Below, piece by piece: positions 19,255 to 27,794 of a stretch of DNA of 64,000 nucleotides; within the stretch, counting starts at the first letter, position 1; every line of letters starts with the position of its first letter. The stretch is from assembly GCF_900091415.1 (NCBI RefSeq), contig NZ_FMHU01000002.1:2914001-2978000 (forward strand), given 5' to 3'. This DNA comes from Micromonospora inyonensis. Its GTDB lineage: Bacteria; Actinomycetota; Actinomycetes; Mycobacteriales; Micromonosporaceae. A program made the position numbers and the translations under genes. Below the pieces are notes generated by a model. It did no database searches, had not been told where the DNA came from, and saw only the letters and a program-made list of their open reading frames with translations.

Positions 19255-20451
19255 GTGTTCGCCAACGTTGAACGGCTCGCCCGGTTCATGGACGAGCAGG
19301 GGCTGGACGGACTCGTCGCCACGACGATCGAGAACGTCTACTACCTGACCGGCGTGGCCGCGGTCGGTCTGGAGATCTTTCCGCACACCGGGCAGGCGTA
19401 CGCGGTGGTCACCCGGGACGCCCTGGACCGGCCGCACTTCGTCGCCTCCCGGTGCGACATCGACCAGGCCCTGGACGCGTCCGTCGAGATCGCGGGCGCG
19501 ATCGGGTACGGCGTCTTCTTCCGGGAACTGCCCGACGGCGTGGAGCTGACCGACCGGGAACGGCGGCTGGCCGAGACGTCGGTGGCCGCCCCGGTGGTGC
19601 CGACCCCGATGGATGCCCTGGTGGAGACGCTGCGTCGGGCCGGGCTCGCCGAGGCACGGATCGGCCTCGACGAGGACGGCGTGGCCCACGGCTACGTCGA
19701 CGCGCTGCGGCAGAAGCTGCCCCGGCTCGACGTGCGGCTGGCGTCGCACTCGCTGCGCTGGGCCCGCAAGGTCAAGACCGAGCGGGAGGTGCGCAGCATC
19801 ACCGCCGCCGCGAACGTGGCCGAGGTGGGCATCCAGGCGGTCAGCGCGCTGGCCCGGCCCGGGGTGACCGAGCGGGAACTGGCCCGCGAGTTCGAGCGGG
19901 CGGTGGCCGGCGCGGGCGGTCGGGCCAAGTTCAGCCACATCAAGATCGGCCGGGGCGGGGTGGCCGGGCAGACCCGTCCGAGCGACGTGGCGCTGCGCCG
20001 GGGCGACGCGATCTGGTTCGACGTGGGCTGCGTGGTCGACGGGTACTGGGCCGACATCGCCCGGGTGGTCAACCTGGGTGAGCCGCCGGAGAAGCTGCGC
20101 CGGTACTACGCGGCGATGAAGGCCGGCTGCGACCGGGGGTACGCCGAGGCCAAGCCCGGCATGACCGGCGGCGAGCTGTTCCGGATCGTGGTCGAGGCCG
20201 TACACGAGGCGGGAGTGCCGCACTACCGACGCAACCACGTCGGCCACGGCATCGGCGTCGAACTGTACGACCGGGTGAACGTCACGCCGGACAACGAGGA
20301 CACCATCGAGGAGGGGGTCGTCGTCAACATCGAGACGCCCTACTACGAGTTCGGCCTCGGGGCGGTGCAGGTCGAGGACCCGTTCCTGGTGACCGCCGAC
20401 GGCAACAAGCTGCTCACCACCCTGGACCGGGACCTGATCGTCCTGGACTGA
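19255..20451 (+). CDS. M24-family metallopeptidase (Xaa-Pro aminopeptidase-like)
   Basis: About 398 aa from GTG 19255, with GAGGAGAG at 19243-19250 overlapping the upstream stop; an in-frame GTG at 19237 would overlap the PLP gene. N-terminal creatinase-like domain (1-155), then the pita-bread catalytic domain. Metal ligands are complete: FDVGCVVDGYWADI (two Asp), HVGHGIG (His), NIETPYY (Glu) and VQVEDPF (Glu). Such enzymes cleave N-terminal or Xaa-Pro amide bonds, and some hydrolyse non-peptide amides. Its place behind the amide synthetase suggests it trims or activates an amide-linked intermediate, or gives self-protection; this is inference. Confidence 0.85.
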   Translation: MFANVERLARFMDEQGLDGLVATTIENVYYLTGVAAVGLEIFPHTGQAYAVVTRDALDRPHFVASRCDIDQALDASVEIAGAIGYGVFFRELPDGVELTDRERRLAETSVAAPVVPTPMDALVETLRRAGLAEARIGLDEDGVAHGYVDALRQKLPRLDVRLASHSLRWARKVKTEREVRSITAAANVAEVGIQAVSALARPGVTERELAREFERAVAGAGGRAKFSHIKIGRGGVAGQTRPSDVALRRGDAIWFDVGCVVDGYWADIARVVNLGEPPEKLRRYYAAMKAGCDRGYAEAKPGMTGGELFRIVVEAVHEAGVPHYRRNHVGHGIGVELYDRVNVTPDNEDTIEEGVVVNIETPYYEFGLGAVQVEDPFLVTADGNKLLTTLDRDLIVLD

Positions 20452-20465
20452 CCGGCGGTGCTCAG

Positions 20466-20502
20466 CGGTGCGCCGGAGTCCGTCGCGGGCTCCGGCGCAC
20501 CG
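20466..20502. terminator. Hairpin terminator of the amide-synthetase operon
   Basis: Perfect 13-bp stem CGGTGCGCCGGAG / CTCCGGCGCACCG with an 11-base loop, 14 bases after the M24 stop. Confidence 0.65.
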
Positions 20503-20594
20503 TTCTGTGGGTGCCGGGGTGCGGCAGCACGTGCACGCCCAGGTGGTTGCCGGGCAGGTGCAACACCCGACGGCCGGGCGCCGCGGTCGTACCG

Positions 20595-20759
20595 CTATCT
20601 GCTGCGTCGGACGAGCCGCACGCCGTACCCGATCGCACCGATGACGAGCAGGGCGCCCAGGAGCTGGAGGCCCGGCGAGTCGTCGGCCTCCCCGAGCACG
20701 ATGCCGGCGACGCCGAGCGCGATGCCGAGGAGGACGACGAGGGCGAGGACGTACTTCAT
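20595..20759 (-). CDS. Small two-helix membrane protein
   Basis: 54 aa from ATG 20759 (GAAGGAGATCTG upstream on this strand). Two membrane helices (YVLALVVLLGIALGVAGIVLG and LQLLGALLVIGAIGYGVRL) with a short acidic linker and a basic end. Small proteins of this shape are common in actinomycetes; no function is known. Confidence 0.65.
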   Translation of the reverse strand: MKYVLALVVLLGIALGVAGIVLGEADDSPGLQLLGALLVIGAIGYGVRLVRRSR

Positions 20760-20854
20760 CAGATCTCCTTCGAGGGGCCGAACCGCCGCCGTACGTGCCG
20801 GTGCGCGCGTCGGCCTGGTCCGGTGTTCCGTGCGGGGCCGGTCATTTGCCGTGG

Positions 20855-21061
20855 TCAGTCCTCGACCCACTCGAGCAGGTCACCGGGCTGACAGCCGAGC
20901 ACCCGGCACATGGCCTCCAGGGTGCTGAACCGGACCGCCTTGGCACGCCCGTTCTTCAGCACGGCCACGTTGGCGGGCGTGAGCCCGACCCGTTCGGCGA
21001 ACTCGCCGACGCTCATCTTGCGTTTGGCCAGCTCGACGTCGATACGGACGACGATGGGCAT
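20855..21061 (-). CDS. YozG-like helix-turn-helix regulator
   Basis: 68 aa Cro/C1-type HTH protein (KRKMSVGEFAERVGLTPANVAVLKNG... STLEAMCRVLGCQPGDLLEWVED), the full length of the YozG/DUF-linked HTH family. Its ATG overlaps the TGA of the upstream gene by one base (TGATG), so the two are translationally coupled. These regulators are nearly always paired with a DUF2975 membrane protein, as here. Confidence 0.88.
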   Translation of the reverse strand: MPIVVRIDVELAKRKMSVGEFAERVGLTPANVAVLKNGRAKAVRFSTLEAMCRVLGCQPGDLLEWVED

Positions 21062-21540
21062 CAGATCACCGCCTCCATGTCGGTGCGCAGCGTGGTGGCC
21101 TGCCGCAGCAGGGCCCGCATGACCACCATCAGCAGCCCCAGTGCGGCGACACCCACCACCATCAGGAACAGCAGGAGCGGCAGACCGGGGTCCGACGCGT
21201 TGAAGCCGACGTACAGGAAGACACCCACCAGCACCGCCCAGGCGGCGGTGATCGCCCACACGATCGCGTCCACCCACCGCAGCGCGACGTCACTGAAGAT
21301 GCGGTCGTGCCTGACCAGGGTGAGCAGCTTCCAGGTGGACACGATCACCACCTGGACGCACAGCACCCAGAACACCGAGACGGCGGTCATCGGCCACCGG
21401 AGATAGGCGAAGTCCGGGGACTCCTCGGCCATGTGCGCGAACTGCCCGGGCAGCGAGAACGTCTGGAGCATGACCAGGATCCCGAACAGCACCACGAGGA
21501 AGACTCTGAGCGGGGCGACCGCTCGATGCTCAGCCAACAT
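21061..21540 (-). CDS. DUF2975 membrane protein
   Basis: 159 aa with four hydrophobic segments (FLVVLFGILVMLQTFSL, MTAVSVFWVLCVQVVIVSTW, VDAIVWAITAAWAVLVGVFLYVG, LLLFLMVVGVAALGLLMVVM) in the DUF2975 pattern. It forms a two-gene unit with the YozG-like regulator. Function unknown; the pairing suggests membrane-linked transcriptional control. Confidence 0.83.
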   Translation of the reverse strand: MLAEHRAVAPLRVFLVVLFGILVMLQTFSLPGQFAHMAEESPDFAYLRWPMTAVSVFWVLCVQVVIVSTWKLLTLVRHDRIFSDVALRWVDAIVWAITAAWAVLVGVFLYVGFNASDPGLPLLLFLMVVGVAALGLLMVVMRALLRQATTLRTDMEAVI

Positions 21541-21788
21541 ACATCGACTATCGCTCGCAACCTATCGAAAGTCAATTGGTTTGTGAAGTCCGCCCGCCGC
21601 TCGCGACGAACTCCGGGGGCGGGGCCGGACGCCCCGGCACCCCTCACGACCCGCGACCGCCATCCACGCAGGCTCCGGAAAACCGAAAACGATCTTCCTC
21701 GATATAGGATCACCCCGATGCGCGGGCCCGTCCCGACCCGACCCGGGACGTCGACACCGGCACCGCCACAGGACACCCTGGAGGAATC

Positions 21789-22066
21789 GTGAGATTCGGT
21801 CTTGCTCGCGCGGTCGCCGCCCTGGTGCTCGCCATCGGTGCCGCCGTCGCCCCGGCCGCCCCCGCCGCCGCGCACACCACGGCCGACCCACTGACCGTCT
21901 ACCCGCCGATCCGGGGCTCGTCCACCTGGGGCACATCCACCTTGAGGTGATCAACCAGCACCGGTACTCGTGCTACGTCAGCCGTGTCGCCAACACCGCG
22001 CTCACCGACCTGACCGTGATCGGCAAGGTCGGCGTCCACTACACGGCCCAGCGGCAGCGCTGCTGA
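21789..22066 (+). pseudogene. Possible small secreted protein with a frameshift
   Basis: From GTG 21789 (CCTGGAGGAATC upstream) a clear signal peptide is read (LARAVAALVLAIGAAVAPA, cleavage near AAAHTTA), but the frame ends at 21951. A second frame continues from about 21915 to a stop at 22066 with protein-like sequence (VINQHRYSCYVSRVANTA, TDLTVIGKVGVHYT, two cysteines). One missing base near 21920 would join them into a roughly 92-residue secreted protein. I do not recognise the family, and the second segment may be chance. Confidence 0.35.
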
Positions 22067-22110
22067 TCCGGCAGATCGACGCGGCGGCCCGCCGCCCGCC
22101 CGGGAGAAGG

Positions 22111-22278
22111 TCACTGGCCACGGCGCCACCGCCGCTCCGGCACCGCCCGGGTCGTCTCCTCCGCCGGTATTCGGTCCGCCTCGGCCTGGTCGAGGAGCCG
22201 TTGCTTGGCCGCCTCCCGTTCCGCCGCCTCGATCTGCTCACCGCGGTTCTGCTCCGGGTCCGACCGCGTACCGTCCAC
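22111..22278 (-). CDS. Small charged hypothetical protein
   Basis: 55 aa from GTG 22278, with GAGGAGGG seven bases upstream on this strand, a strong ribosome-binding site. The product is highly charged and helical (QIEAAEREAAKQRLLDQAEAD). No domain is recognised. Confidence 0.5.
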   Translation of the reverse strand: MDGTRSDPEQNRGEQIEAAEREAAKQRLLDQAEADRIPAEETTRAVPERRWRRGQ

Positions 22279-22497
22279 GTGACACCCTCCTCGAAAAAGG
22301 GCGCGGCAGCGACACCCGGGGAAGGGCCGACCGCCGCCGCGCCCGGCCGGGGGCGCGACGACGACCGGATCACCCACGGAGGGACCCGCGTAGATCACGC
22401 CCTGCGATCAGATGGTCACGGAGTTGGCCCGGGTGGGACAGATGCGATCCGGGGCACGACCGACCGTCGGGGAGAAAGGTGGTACAGCGGGTACCAC

Positions 22498-23727
22498 CTA
22501 CGCGCCGACGAGTGCGGCCAGGTCGGCCAGTTCCTGTGACATCGCCCGCCGCCGTTGCCCCGAGATGGACTGGACGATGTCCCGGGCGTACCGCTGTTGC
22601 CGTAGCCAGGTCGACGCGGTGGCCCGCAGGTCGAGCAGCACCTCGGTCGCATCGGCGTACCGGCGCTGCTCGGCGTGGGCCCACGCCACGTCCAGCCGGT
22701 GCCGCTGCCAACTGGACGCCACCGCCGTCGGCCCCGGCGGGACCTGCTTCGCCAACTCCAGCACCCGGCTGGGATCACCGGCCACCGCCGCGTTCTCCGC
22801 GCGCTGCATCTGCACCCGCGCGGTGTCGAACCCGCCGACCATCATCAGGTGCCCCGGCTCCGGGGCCCACTGCCCGATCCGGACCGCCGCGGCCGCCGCG
22901 GCGCTGGTCAACTCCACCGCCGCATCGGGCTCGTTGTTCCGGGCACGCGCAGCAGCAGCGACCGTGAGCAACCACCCCCACGCGGCCAACTCGTCGGGTA
23001 CGGCGCGACTGAACCTGGGCTCGACCTGGTCGGCGGTGGCGACCGCCAGCTCGGCTGCCTCGACGAACCGGCCCTGCCGGATGAGCACCCAGCACATGCC
23101 CTTGATGACCGTGGTCGCCACCACCTGGTTGCCGGCCTGACGGGCGGCGTCCAGCGCGCCGGACAACGCGGTCATCGCCAGGTCGCTGGCCCGGAGCTGG
23201 ATCAGGAGGTTTCCGGTGAGGTGCTGGGTCCGGGCGAGCAGGGTGTACGCGCTGGCCTGGTCGATCCCATCCGCCAGGCCGGCGGCGGCCCGCACGTCGA
23301 GCAGCAACGCCGGCATGTCGGACAGCGCGCGGGCGTAGTCGTTGGCGTGGTAGGCGCGGTCGACCGCGTGCAGCCGCGCACGCAGCACCTCGGGCTTCGG
23401 TGGGTCACCGGCCGGCGGGGTGAGTGCCGTTCCGGTGATACCCCGGACGGGCACGACCGCGCGGCGGATCTCCGCGAGGGACAGCGGCCGGTGGTCCGGT
23501 TCGGCTCGGGCGGCCGCGTGGGAGGTGTCGCCGATCAGCGCGCTGGTGGGCACATTCAGAGCGCGGGCGAGCGCTTGGAGGGTGGGCAGTCGCGCACTCT
23601 TGCGCGCACCCTGCTCCAACTTGCGGATGACCCCGACGTCCACCCCGGCACGTTCGGCGAGTTGCTCCTGCGTCAGGGTCGACTGCTGGCGGATCGCCGC
23701 GAGGTTCTCGCCGATGGTCGGTTCCAC
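22498..23727 (-). CDS. XRE-family regulator with TPR-like C-terminal region
   Basis: About 409 aa from GTG 23727 (GGGGAG upstream). Residues 6-62 are a Cro/C1-type HTH (IGENLAAIRQQSTLTQEQLAERAGV... VIRKLEQG); the remaining 330 residues are alpha-helical repeats with alternating Ala/Leu/Arg spacing, as in the large actinomycete XRE-TPR regulators. These often respond to peptides or small signals and control secondary metabolism or development. No close operon partner is visible, so its target is unknown. Confidence 0.83.
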   Translation of the reverse strand: MEPTIGENLAAIRQQSTLTQEQLAERAGVDVGVIRKLEQGARKSARLPTLQALARALNVPTSALIGDTSHAAARAEPDHRPLSLAEIRRAVVPVRGITGTALTPPAGDPPKPEVLRARLHAVDRAYHANDYARALSDMPALLLDVRAAAGLADGIDQASAYTLLARTQHLTGNLLIQLRASDLAMTALSGALDAARQAGNQVVATTVIKGMCWVLIRQGRFVEAAELAVATADQVEPRFSRAVPDELAAWGWLLTVAAAARARNNEPDAAVELTSAAAAAAVRIGQWAPEPGHLMMVGGFDTARVQMQRAENAAVAGDPSRVLELAKQVPPGPTAVASSWQRHRLDVAWAHAEQRRYADATEVLLDLRATASTWLRQQRYARDIVQSISGQRRRAMSQELADLAALVGA

Positions 23728-23911
23728 GATCGCTCCCCAGGTAGCGGGCCGAGCGGCGGCCCGCCGGCCGCACCCGGGTCGCCACTTCGGACGGTACACC
23801 GAGCGAAGGCCGCTCCGGTGACGCCCGAGTCGTCGACCGGGTGCCGAAGCCCGGAGGTCGCGTCCCGCGCCGCCGTGCCACGCCGGCCGCGCCGCGAGGG
23901 CTGCCGTGTGG

Positions 23912-24345
23912 TCAGCGGATACCCACGAAGAAACGGGTCTGGTCGCTGCGGTGCAACGCGTAGTAGGCCTCGAACCGGGTGCCGTCCCGCAGCCAGGCCA
24001 CGGACTCGATGCCGAGCAGGGGCGTCGAGGTGGTGACCTCGAGCAGGGCGGCGTCCTCGGGTTCGGGGAAGACGGCTTCGATCCACCGGTCGGCCCCGAC
24101 GGGTTCGATCCCGTACCGGCGGCGCAGCACGTCGTAGAGCGACTGGTTCTCCAGGACGGCGCGATCGAGGCCGGGCACCAGCCGCGCCGGCAGCGCGGTG
24201 TCGACGAGCAGCCAGGGCTGGCCGTCGACGCCCCGGAGCCGGCGCATCCGCACGACCGGCTCGCCGACCGGAACCTGTAGCAGGTCCGCCTCGCCCTGGT
24301 CCGCCGGGCTGAGGCTCTGGCTCACCGTGTGGGTGGTGACCCGGC
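23912..24345 (-). pseudogene. GntR/HutC-family regulator, lacking the DNA-binding domain
   Basis: Only the UTRA effector domain is present (about 145 residues: PVGEPVVRMRRLRGVDGQPW, LYDVLRRRYGIEPVGADRWI, STPLLGIESVAWLRDG, FEAYYALHRSDQTRFFVGIR at the end). The winged-helix domain that should precede it is missing: the sequence upstream (above about 24345) is the antisense of an ABC ATPase. The gene has therefore lost its 5' half and cannot bind DNA. The intact protein would have been the ligand-responsive repressor of the divergent sugar operon. Confidence 0.8.
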
Positions 24346-24886
24346 GTGGGACACCACGGTGCAGGGCACCCGCGCGTACGTGCCCGGTGACCGGCAGCGC
24401 GCGGGCGTCCTGCCGCTGTGGTCCGTGGCGGAGAACCTGGTCGTCACCGCCATGCGCGGCCTGGCCCGGTTCGGCGTACGCCGCACCGGCGCGGAGGAGG
24501 CCGCGATCCGCGACTGGGTGGACCGGTTGGCCATCCGCGGTGGCGCCGACGCGGGCATGACCGACCTCAGCGGCGGAAACCAGCAGAAGGTCATCGTGGC
24601 CCGGGCGTTCGCCTCCACGGCCGACCTGATCCTGCTCGACGACCCGTTCCGCGGGGTCGACGTGCACACGAAGACCGATCTCTACACGCTCATCCGGCAG
24701 GAGGCGGCGGACGGGCGCAGCGTGGTCTGGTACTCGAGCGAGAACGCCGAGATGGCGCACTGCGACCGGGTCTACGTGCTGCGCGCCGGCCGGGTCGTCG
24801 CCGAGCTGACCGGCGCGGAGATCTCCGAGGAACGGATCATCGCCGTCTCCTTCGCCGAGTCCGAGCCCATGGGAGCACCGCGATGA
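24329..24886 (+). pseudogene. Sugar ABC transporter ATPase (LsrA/RbsA type), N-terminal half missing
   Basis: The visible 185 residues are the C-terminal part of a tandem sugar ABC ATPase: AYVPGDRQRAGVLPLWSVAENL, signature LSGGNQQKVIVARAF and Walker B LILLDDPFRGVDV, ending in ERIIAVSF. The whole first ATPase module and the second Walker A are absent. True homology starts near 24343, where the truncated antisense GntR gene also ends: one deletion removed both 5' ends and the shared promoter. Transport activity is not expected. ATGA overlap with the next gene. Confidence 0.83.
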
Positions 24887-25842
24887 CGAACCTCGTCGCG
24901 ACGGCGATGCCGTCGCGGGCCCTGCTGCGCCGCACCGGACCCGCCATGGTCAGCACGGTCGCCATGGTGGCCATGATCGGGGTCTGCGCGTCGCTGCAGT
25001 CCGACGTGCTGACCGTCCCCGGTCTCACCCTGGTCCTCTCGGCCGCGGTGCCCCTGGTCATCGCGGCCCAGGCCCAGATGGTGCTCATGGCGGTGGGCGA
25101 CATCGACCTCGGCATCGGCAACTTCGTCGGCCTGGTCACCGTCGTCACCGCCACGAAACTGGTCTCCTCCCCCGGCACCGGCGCGCTGATGCTGCTCGGC
25201 CTCGTGGCGGCCTACGCGGTCCTCGGCGCGCTGATCCACCTGCGCCGGGTGCCGTCGCTGATCGCCACCCTCGGGGCCTCGTTCGTCTGGTTGGGACTGG
25301 GGATGTTCGTCCTGCCCACGCCGGGCGGCAGCACCCCGCAGTGGCTGGCGACCTTCGGCTCCTGGCAGCCGGGCGGCTTCCCCGCCCCGCTGCTGCCGAT
25401 CCTCGTCGTCACCGCAGTGGTCTGGCTGCTGTCCGCCCGCAGCTCCGTCGGGGTCCGGGCCCGCGCGCTGGGCAGCAACCCGGTCGCGTTGCAACGAGCC
25501 GGGCTACGGCCGCTGGCCGCGCGGGTCGTCGCGTACGCCGTGGCCGGGGCGCTCGGTGTGCTCTCCGGGCTCGCCCTCGCGTCGCAGACCGGCGGCGGCG
25601 ACGTCTCGTCCGCCACCAGCTACACCCTGATCACGGTCGCCGCGGTGATCCTCGGCCGCGGATCCTTCGCCGGTGGAACCGCCGTGCCGTGGGGCGTCGC
25701 CATCGGCGGCATCACCCTCGGCCTGGTCAGTGTCGTCCTCAGCCTGCTCGACGTGCCGTCGAACATGCAGTCAGCCGTACAGGGCGCGATCGTGCTGGCC
25801 GTGCTCGCCGGCCGCGTCGTGGTCGGAAAGGTGCTCCGATGA
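24883..25842 (+). CDS. Sugar ABC transporter permease (LsrC/RbsC family)
   Basis: 319 aa with about 9-10 membrane helices and the family motif MAVGDIDLGIGNFVGLV (equivalent of the G.DLSVG signature of ribose/AI-2-type permeases), plus ARALGSNPVALQRAGLR in the coupling loop region. It overlaps the ATPase stop (ATGA) and the next permease start (ATGA), so it is co-translated. With the ATPase truncated and no substrate-binding protein in view, the importer is probably non-functional. Confidence 0.88.
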   Translation: MTNLVATAMPSRALLRRTGPAMVSTVAMVAMIGVCASLQSDVLTVPGLTLVLSAAVPLVIAAQAQMVLMAVGDIDLGIGNFVGLVTVVTATKLVSSPGTGALMLLGLVAAYAVLGALIHLRRVPSLIATLGASFVWLGLGMFVLPTPGGSTPQWLATFGSWQPGGFPAPLLPILVVTAVVWLLSARSSVGVRARALGSNPVALQRAGLRPLAARVVAYAVAGALGVLSGLALASQTGGGDVSSATSYTLITVAAVILGRGSFAGGTAVPWGVAIGGITLGLVSVVLSLLDVPSNMQSAVQGAIVLAVLAGRVVVGKVLR

Positions 25843-26858
25843 CCCTCCGTACGCTCGCCCGCCCCTGGATCTGGGGATTCGTCGCCGCCGCGCTGGTCTG
25901 GGTCACCATCCTGGCCATCTCCGACCAGGGGAGCGGGCAGACCGTCTCGCTCGCGCTGTCCCTCGCCCCCTACCTGGTCATCGTCGGCCTGGGCCAGATG
26001 CTGGTGATCACCGCCGGGCCGGGCAACATCGACGTGTCGGTGGCGCCGGTCGTCTCCCTCGCCGGCTTCGTCGCGGTCCAGGTCACCGCGTCGACCGGAT
26101 CGGTGCCCGTCGGCATCCTGGCTGGCATCGGGACCGGGCTGGCCGTCGCGGTGATCAGCGTGGTGGCGATCCTCGGGCTCTCCGTCCCGCCGATCATCGC
26201 CACCCTGGCCGCCGGGCTGATCGCCTCGTCGCTGACGCTGTCGCTGGCCGACGGTTTCACCGCGGTGCCCGACGAGGGGCTGCGCAGACTGCTCAACCTG
26301 CGCCCGGCCGGCGTGCCCGTGCTCGCCGTCGCGGTGGCCGCGCTGACCGCGCTCGTCGTGGCCCTCCTGCGCCGCACCACGTACGGTCGCTCGCTGCTCG
26401 CGGTCGGCCAGAACCGGCAGGCCGCGGAGCGCGCCGGCATCCCCATCGCCCGGACGATCGCCACCACCTACCTGGCCAGCGGCGCCCTCGCCGGACTGGC
26501 GGGCGCGCTGCTCGCCGCCTACATCGCGCCGTCGCCCGACCTGGGCACCCGCTACCTGCTCGACTCGGTCGCCGTCGTCGTCATCGGCGGCACGCTCATC
26601 TCGGGGGGCCGGGCCGTGCCGGTCGGCATCTGGGGCAGCGCACTCTTCTTCATCCTGCTCGACGGTCTCGTCAACCTCGTGGGCTGGAGCACCGCCGCGC
26701 AGAACCTGCTCAAGGGCGCCCTGGTGCTGTTCGTCCTCTTCCTCGCCGGCGGCGGAACCCTCCGCCACGCCGGCGGGACCACCCGACCCGGTCGACGGCT
26801 GCGCCCCGCGGTCGCGACCACCGCTGGAACTAGCACAGGAGAGAACACCAATGGCTGA
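25839..26858 (+). CDS. Sugar ABC transporter permease (LsrD family)
   Basis: 339 aa, about 9-10 membrane helices. The motif [19 protein letters not shown] is the permease signature, and the loop [18 protein letters not shown] is the ATPase coupling region. It is the second, paralogous permease of the heterodimer, as in LsrCD. It overlaps the upstream permease by four bases, and its last codons overlap the aldolase start. Confidence 0.87.
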   Translation: MTLRTLARPWIWGFVAAALVWVTILAISDQGSGQTVSLALSLAPYLVIVGLGQMLVITAGPGNIDVSVAPVVSLAGFVAVQVTASTGSVPVGILAGIGTGLAVAVISVVAILGLSVPPIIATLAAGLIASSLTLSLADGFTAVPDEGLRRLLNLRPAGVPVLAVAVAALTALVVALLRRTTYGRSLLAVGQNRQAAERAGIPIARTIATTYLASGALAGLAGALLAAYIAPSPDLGTRYLLDSVAVVVIGGTLISGGRAVPVGIWGSALFFILLDGLVNLVGWSTAAQNLLKGALVLFVLFLAGGGTLRHAGGTTRPGRRLRPAVATTAGTSTGENTNG

Positions 26859-27735
26859 CACCGACGGTCTGCTCGACGCCCGCAACTACGGCGGGACCGC
26901 CCCGACGGCCACGGGCTTCCACGTCAAGGGAGCCCACGCCCAGGACTGGGGCCTCCAGAACCGGCTGTCCCGGATCTTCCGGCCCGACAACGGCCGTACG
27001 GTGATGCTGGCCTTCGACCACGGCTACTTCCTCGGGCCGATGGCCGGCCTGGAGCGGCTCGACGCCACCATCGCTCCGCTCGTGCCGAGCGCCGACGCGA
27101 TCATGATGACCCGGGGCGCGCTGCGCACCAGCATCCCGTCGCAGAGCAGCGCCGGGATCGTGCTGCGGGCCAGCGGCGGGCCCAGCGTCCTGCGGGAACT
27201 CTCGGACGAGCACATCGCCCTGGACATCGAGGACGCGGTCCGGCTCAACGCCGCAGCGCTGGCGATCCAGGTGTTCATCGGCGGTGAGCACGAATCCCGG
27301 TCGGTGGCGAACCTCGCCGCCCTGGTGGACAGCGGGCAACGACACGGGATCGCGGTGCTGGGCGTGACCGCCGTGGGCAAGGACATGGTCCGCGACGCGC
27401 GCTACTTCCGGCTCGCCACCCGGATCAGCGCCGAGATGGGCGCGCACATCGTCAAGACGTACTACGTCGACCAGGGCTTCGAGACGGTGACCGCCAGCTG
27501 CCCGGTACCGATCATCGTGGCCGGCGGCAAGAAGTTGCCCGAGATCGACGCGCTGACCATGGCGTACCGCGCGATGCAGGAGGGCGCCGCGGGCGTCGAC
27601 ATGGGCCGCAACATCTTCCAGAGCGAGTACCCGGCCGCGATGCTGGCCGCGGTCCGCGCCGTGGTGCACGACGACGCCAAGCCCGCGGACGCCTACGAGC
27701 TCTTCCGGGAGCGGTCGGCCTCCTCCGCGTCCTGA
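26851..27735 (+). CDS. LsrF-like class I aldolase/thiolase
   Basis: 294 aa, close to E. coli LsrF along its length: [76 protein letters not shown] (Schiff-base lysine), [11 protein letters not shown] and [14 protein letters not shown]. In enterobacteria LsrF acts on phosphorylated AI-2 breakdown products; in actinobacteria homologues sit in polyol and sugar operons. The next two genes (GlpD-like dehydrogenase, FGGY kinase) make a polyol- or sugar-phosphate pathway more likely than AI-2 turnover; that is inference. Confidence 0.85.
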   Translation: MADTDGLLDARNYGGTAPTATGFHVKGAHAQDWGLQNRLSRIFRPDNGRTVMLAFDHGYFLGPMAGLERLDATIAPLVPSADAIMMTRGALRTSIPSQSSAGIVLRASGGPSVLRELSDEHIALDIEDAVRLNAAALAIQVFIGGEHESRSVANLAALVDSGQRHGIAVLGVTAVGKDMVRDARYFRLATRISAEMGAHIVKTYYVDQGFETVTASCPVPIIVAGGKKLPEIDALTMAYRAMQEGAAGVDMGRNIFQSEYPAAMLAAVRAVVHDDAKPADAYELFRERSASSAS

Positions 27736-27744
27736 CCACCGCCA

Positions 27745-27775
27745 GGGGTGCGGGTCTCCCACCGGCCCGCACCCC
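27745..27775. terminator. Intra-operon hairpin
   Basis: Perfect 10-bp stem GGGGTGCGGG / CCCGCACCCC with an 11-base loop, between the aldolase and the dehydrogenase genes. It may reduce read-through or stabilise the upstream mRNA. Confidence 0.45.
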
Positions 27776-27794
27776 GCATCTCCGGGAGCTCCTC

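Noticed and set aside
16245..19322. A 1025-codon open frame on the minus strand opposite the amide synthetase and PLP genes
   Set aside because: It is antisense to two well-conserved genes, and its Arg/Gly/Val/His-rich composition is the usual GC shadow.
26851..27735. An AI-2 quorum-signal (Lsr) uptake system
   Set aside because: The aldolase and permeases resemble Lsr proteins, but there is no LsrB, LsrG or LsrR, and the operon has a GlpD-like dehydrogenase and an FGGY kinase, which fit polyol or sugar catabolism better.
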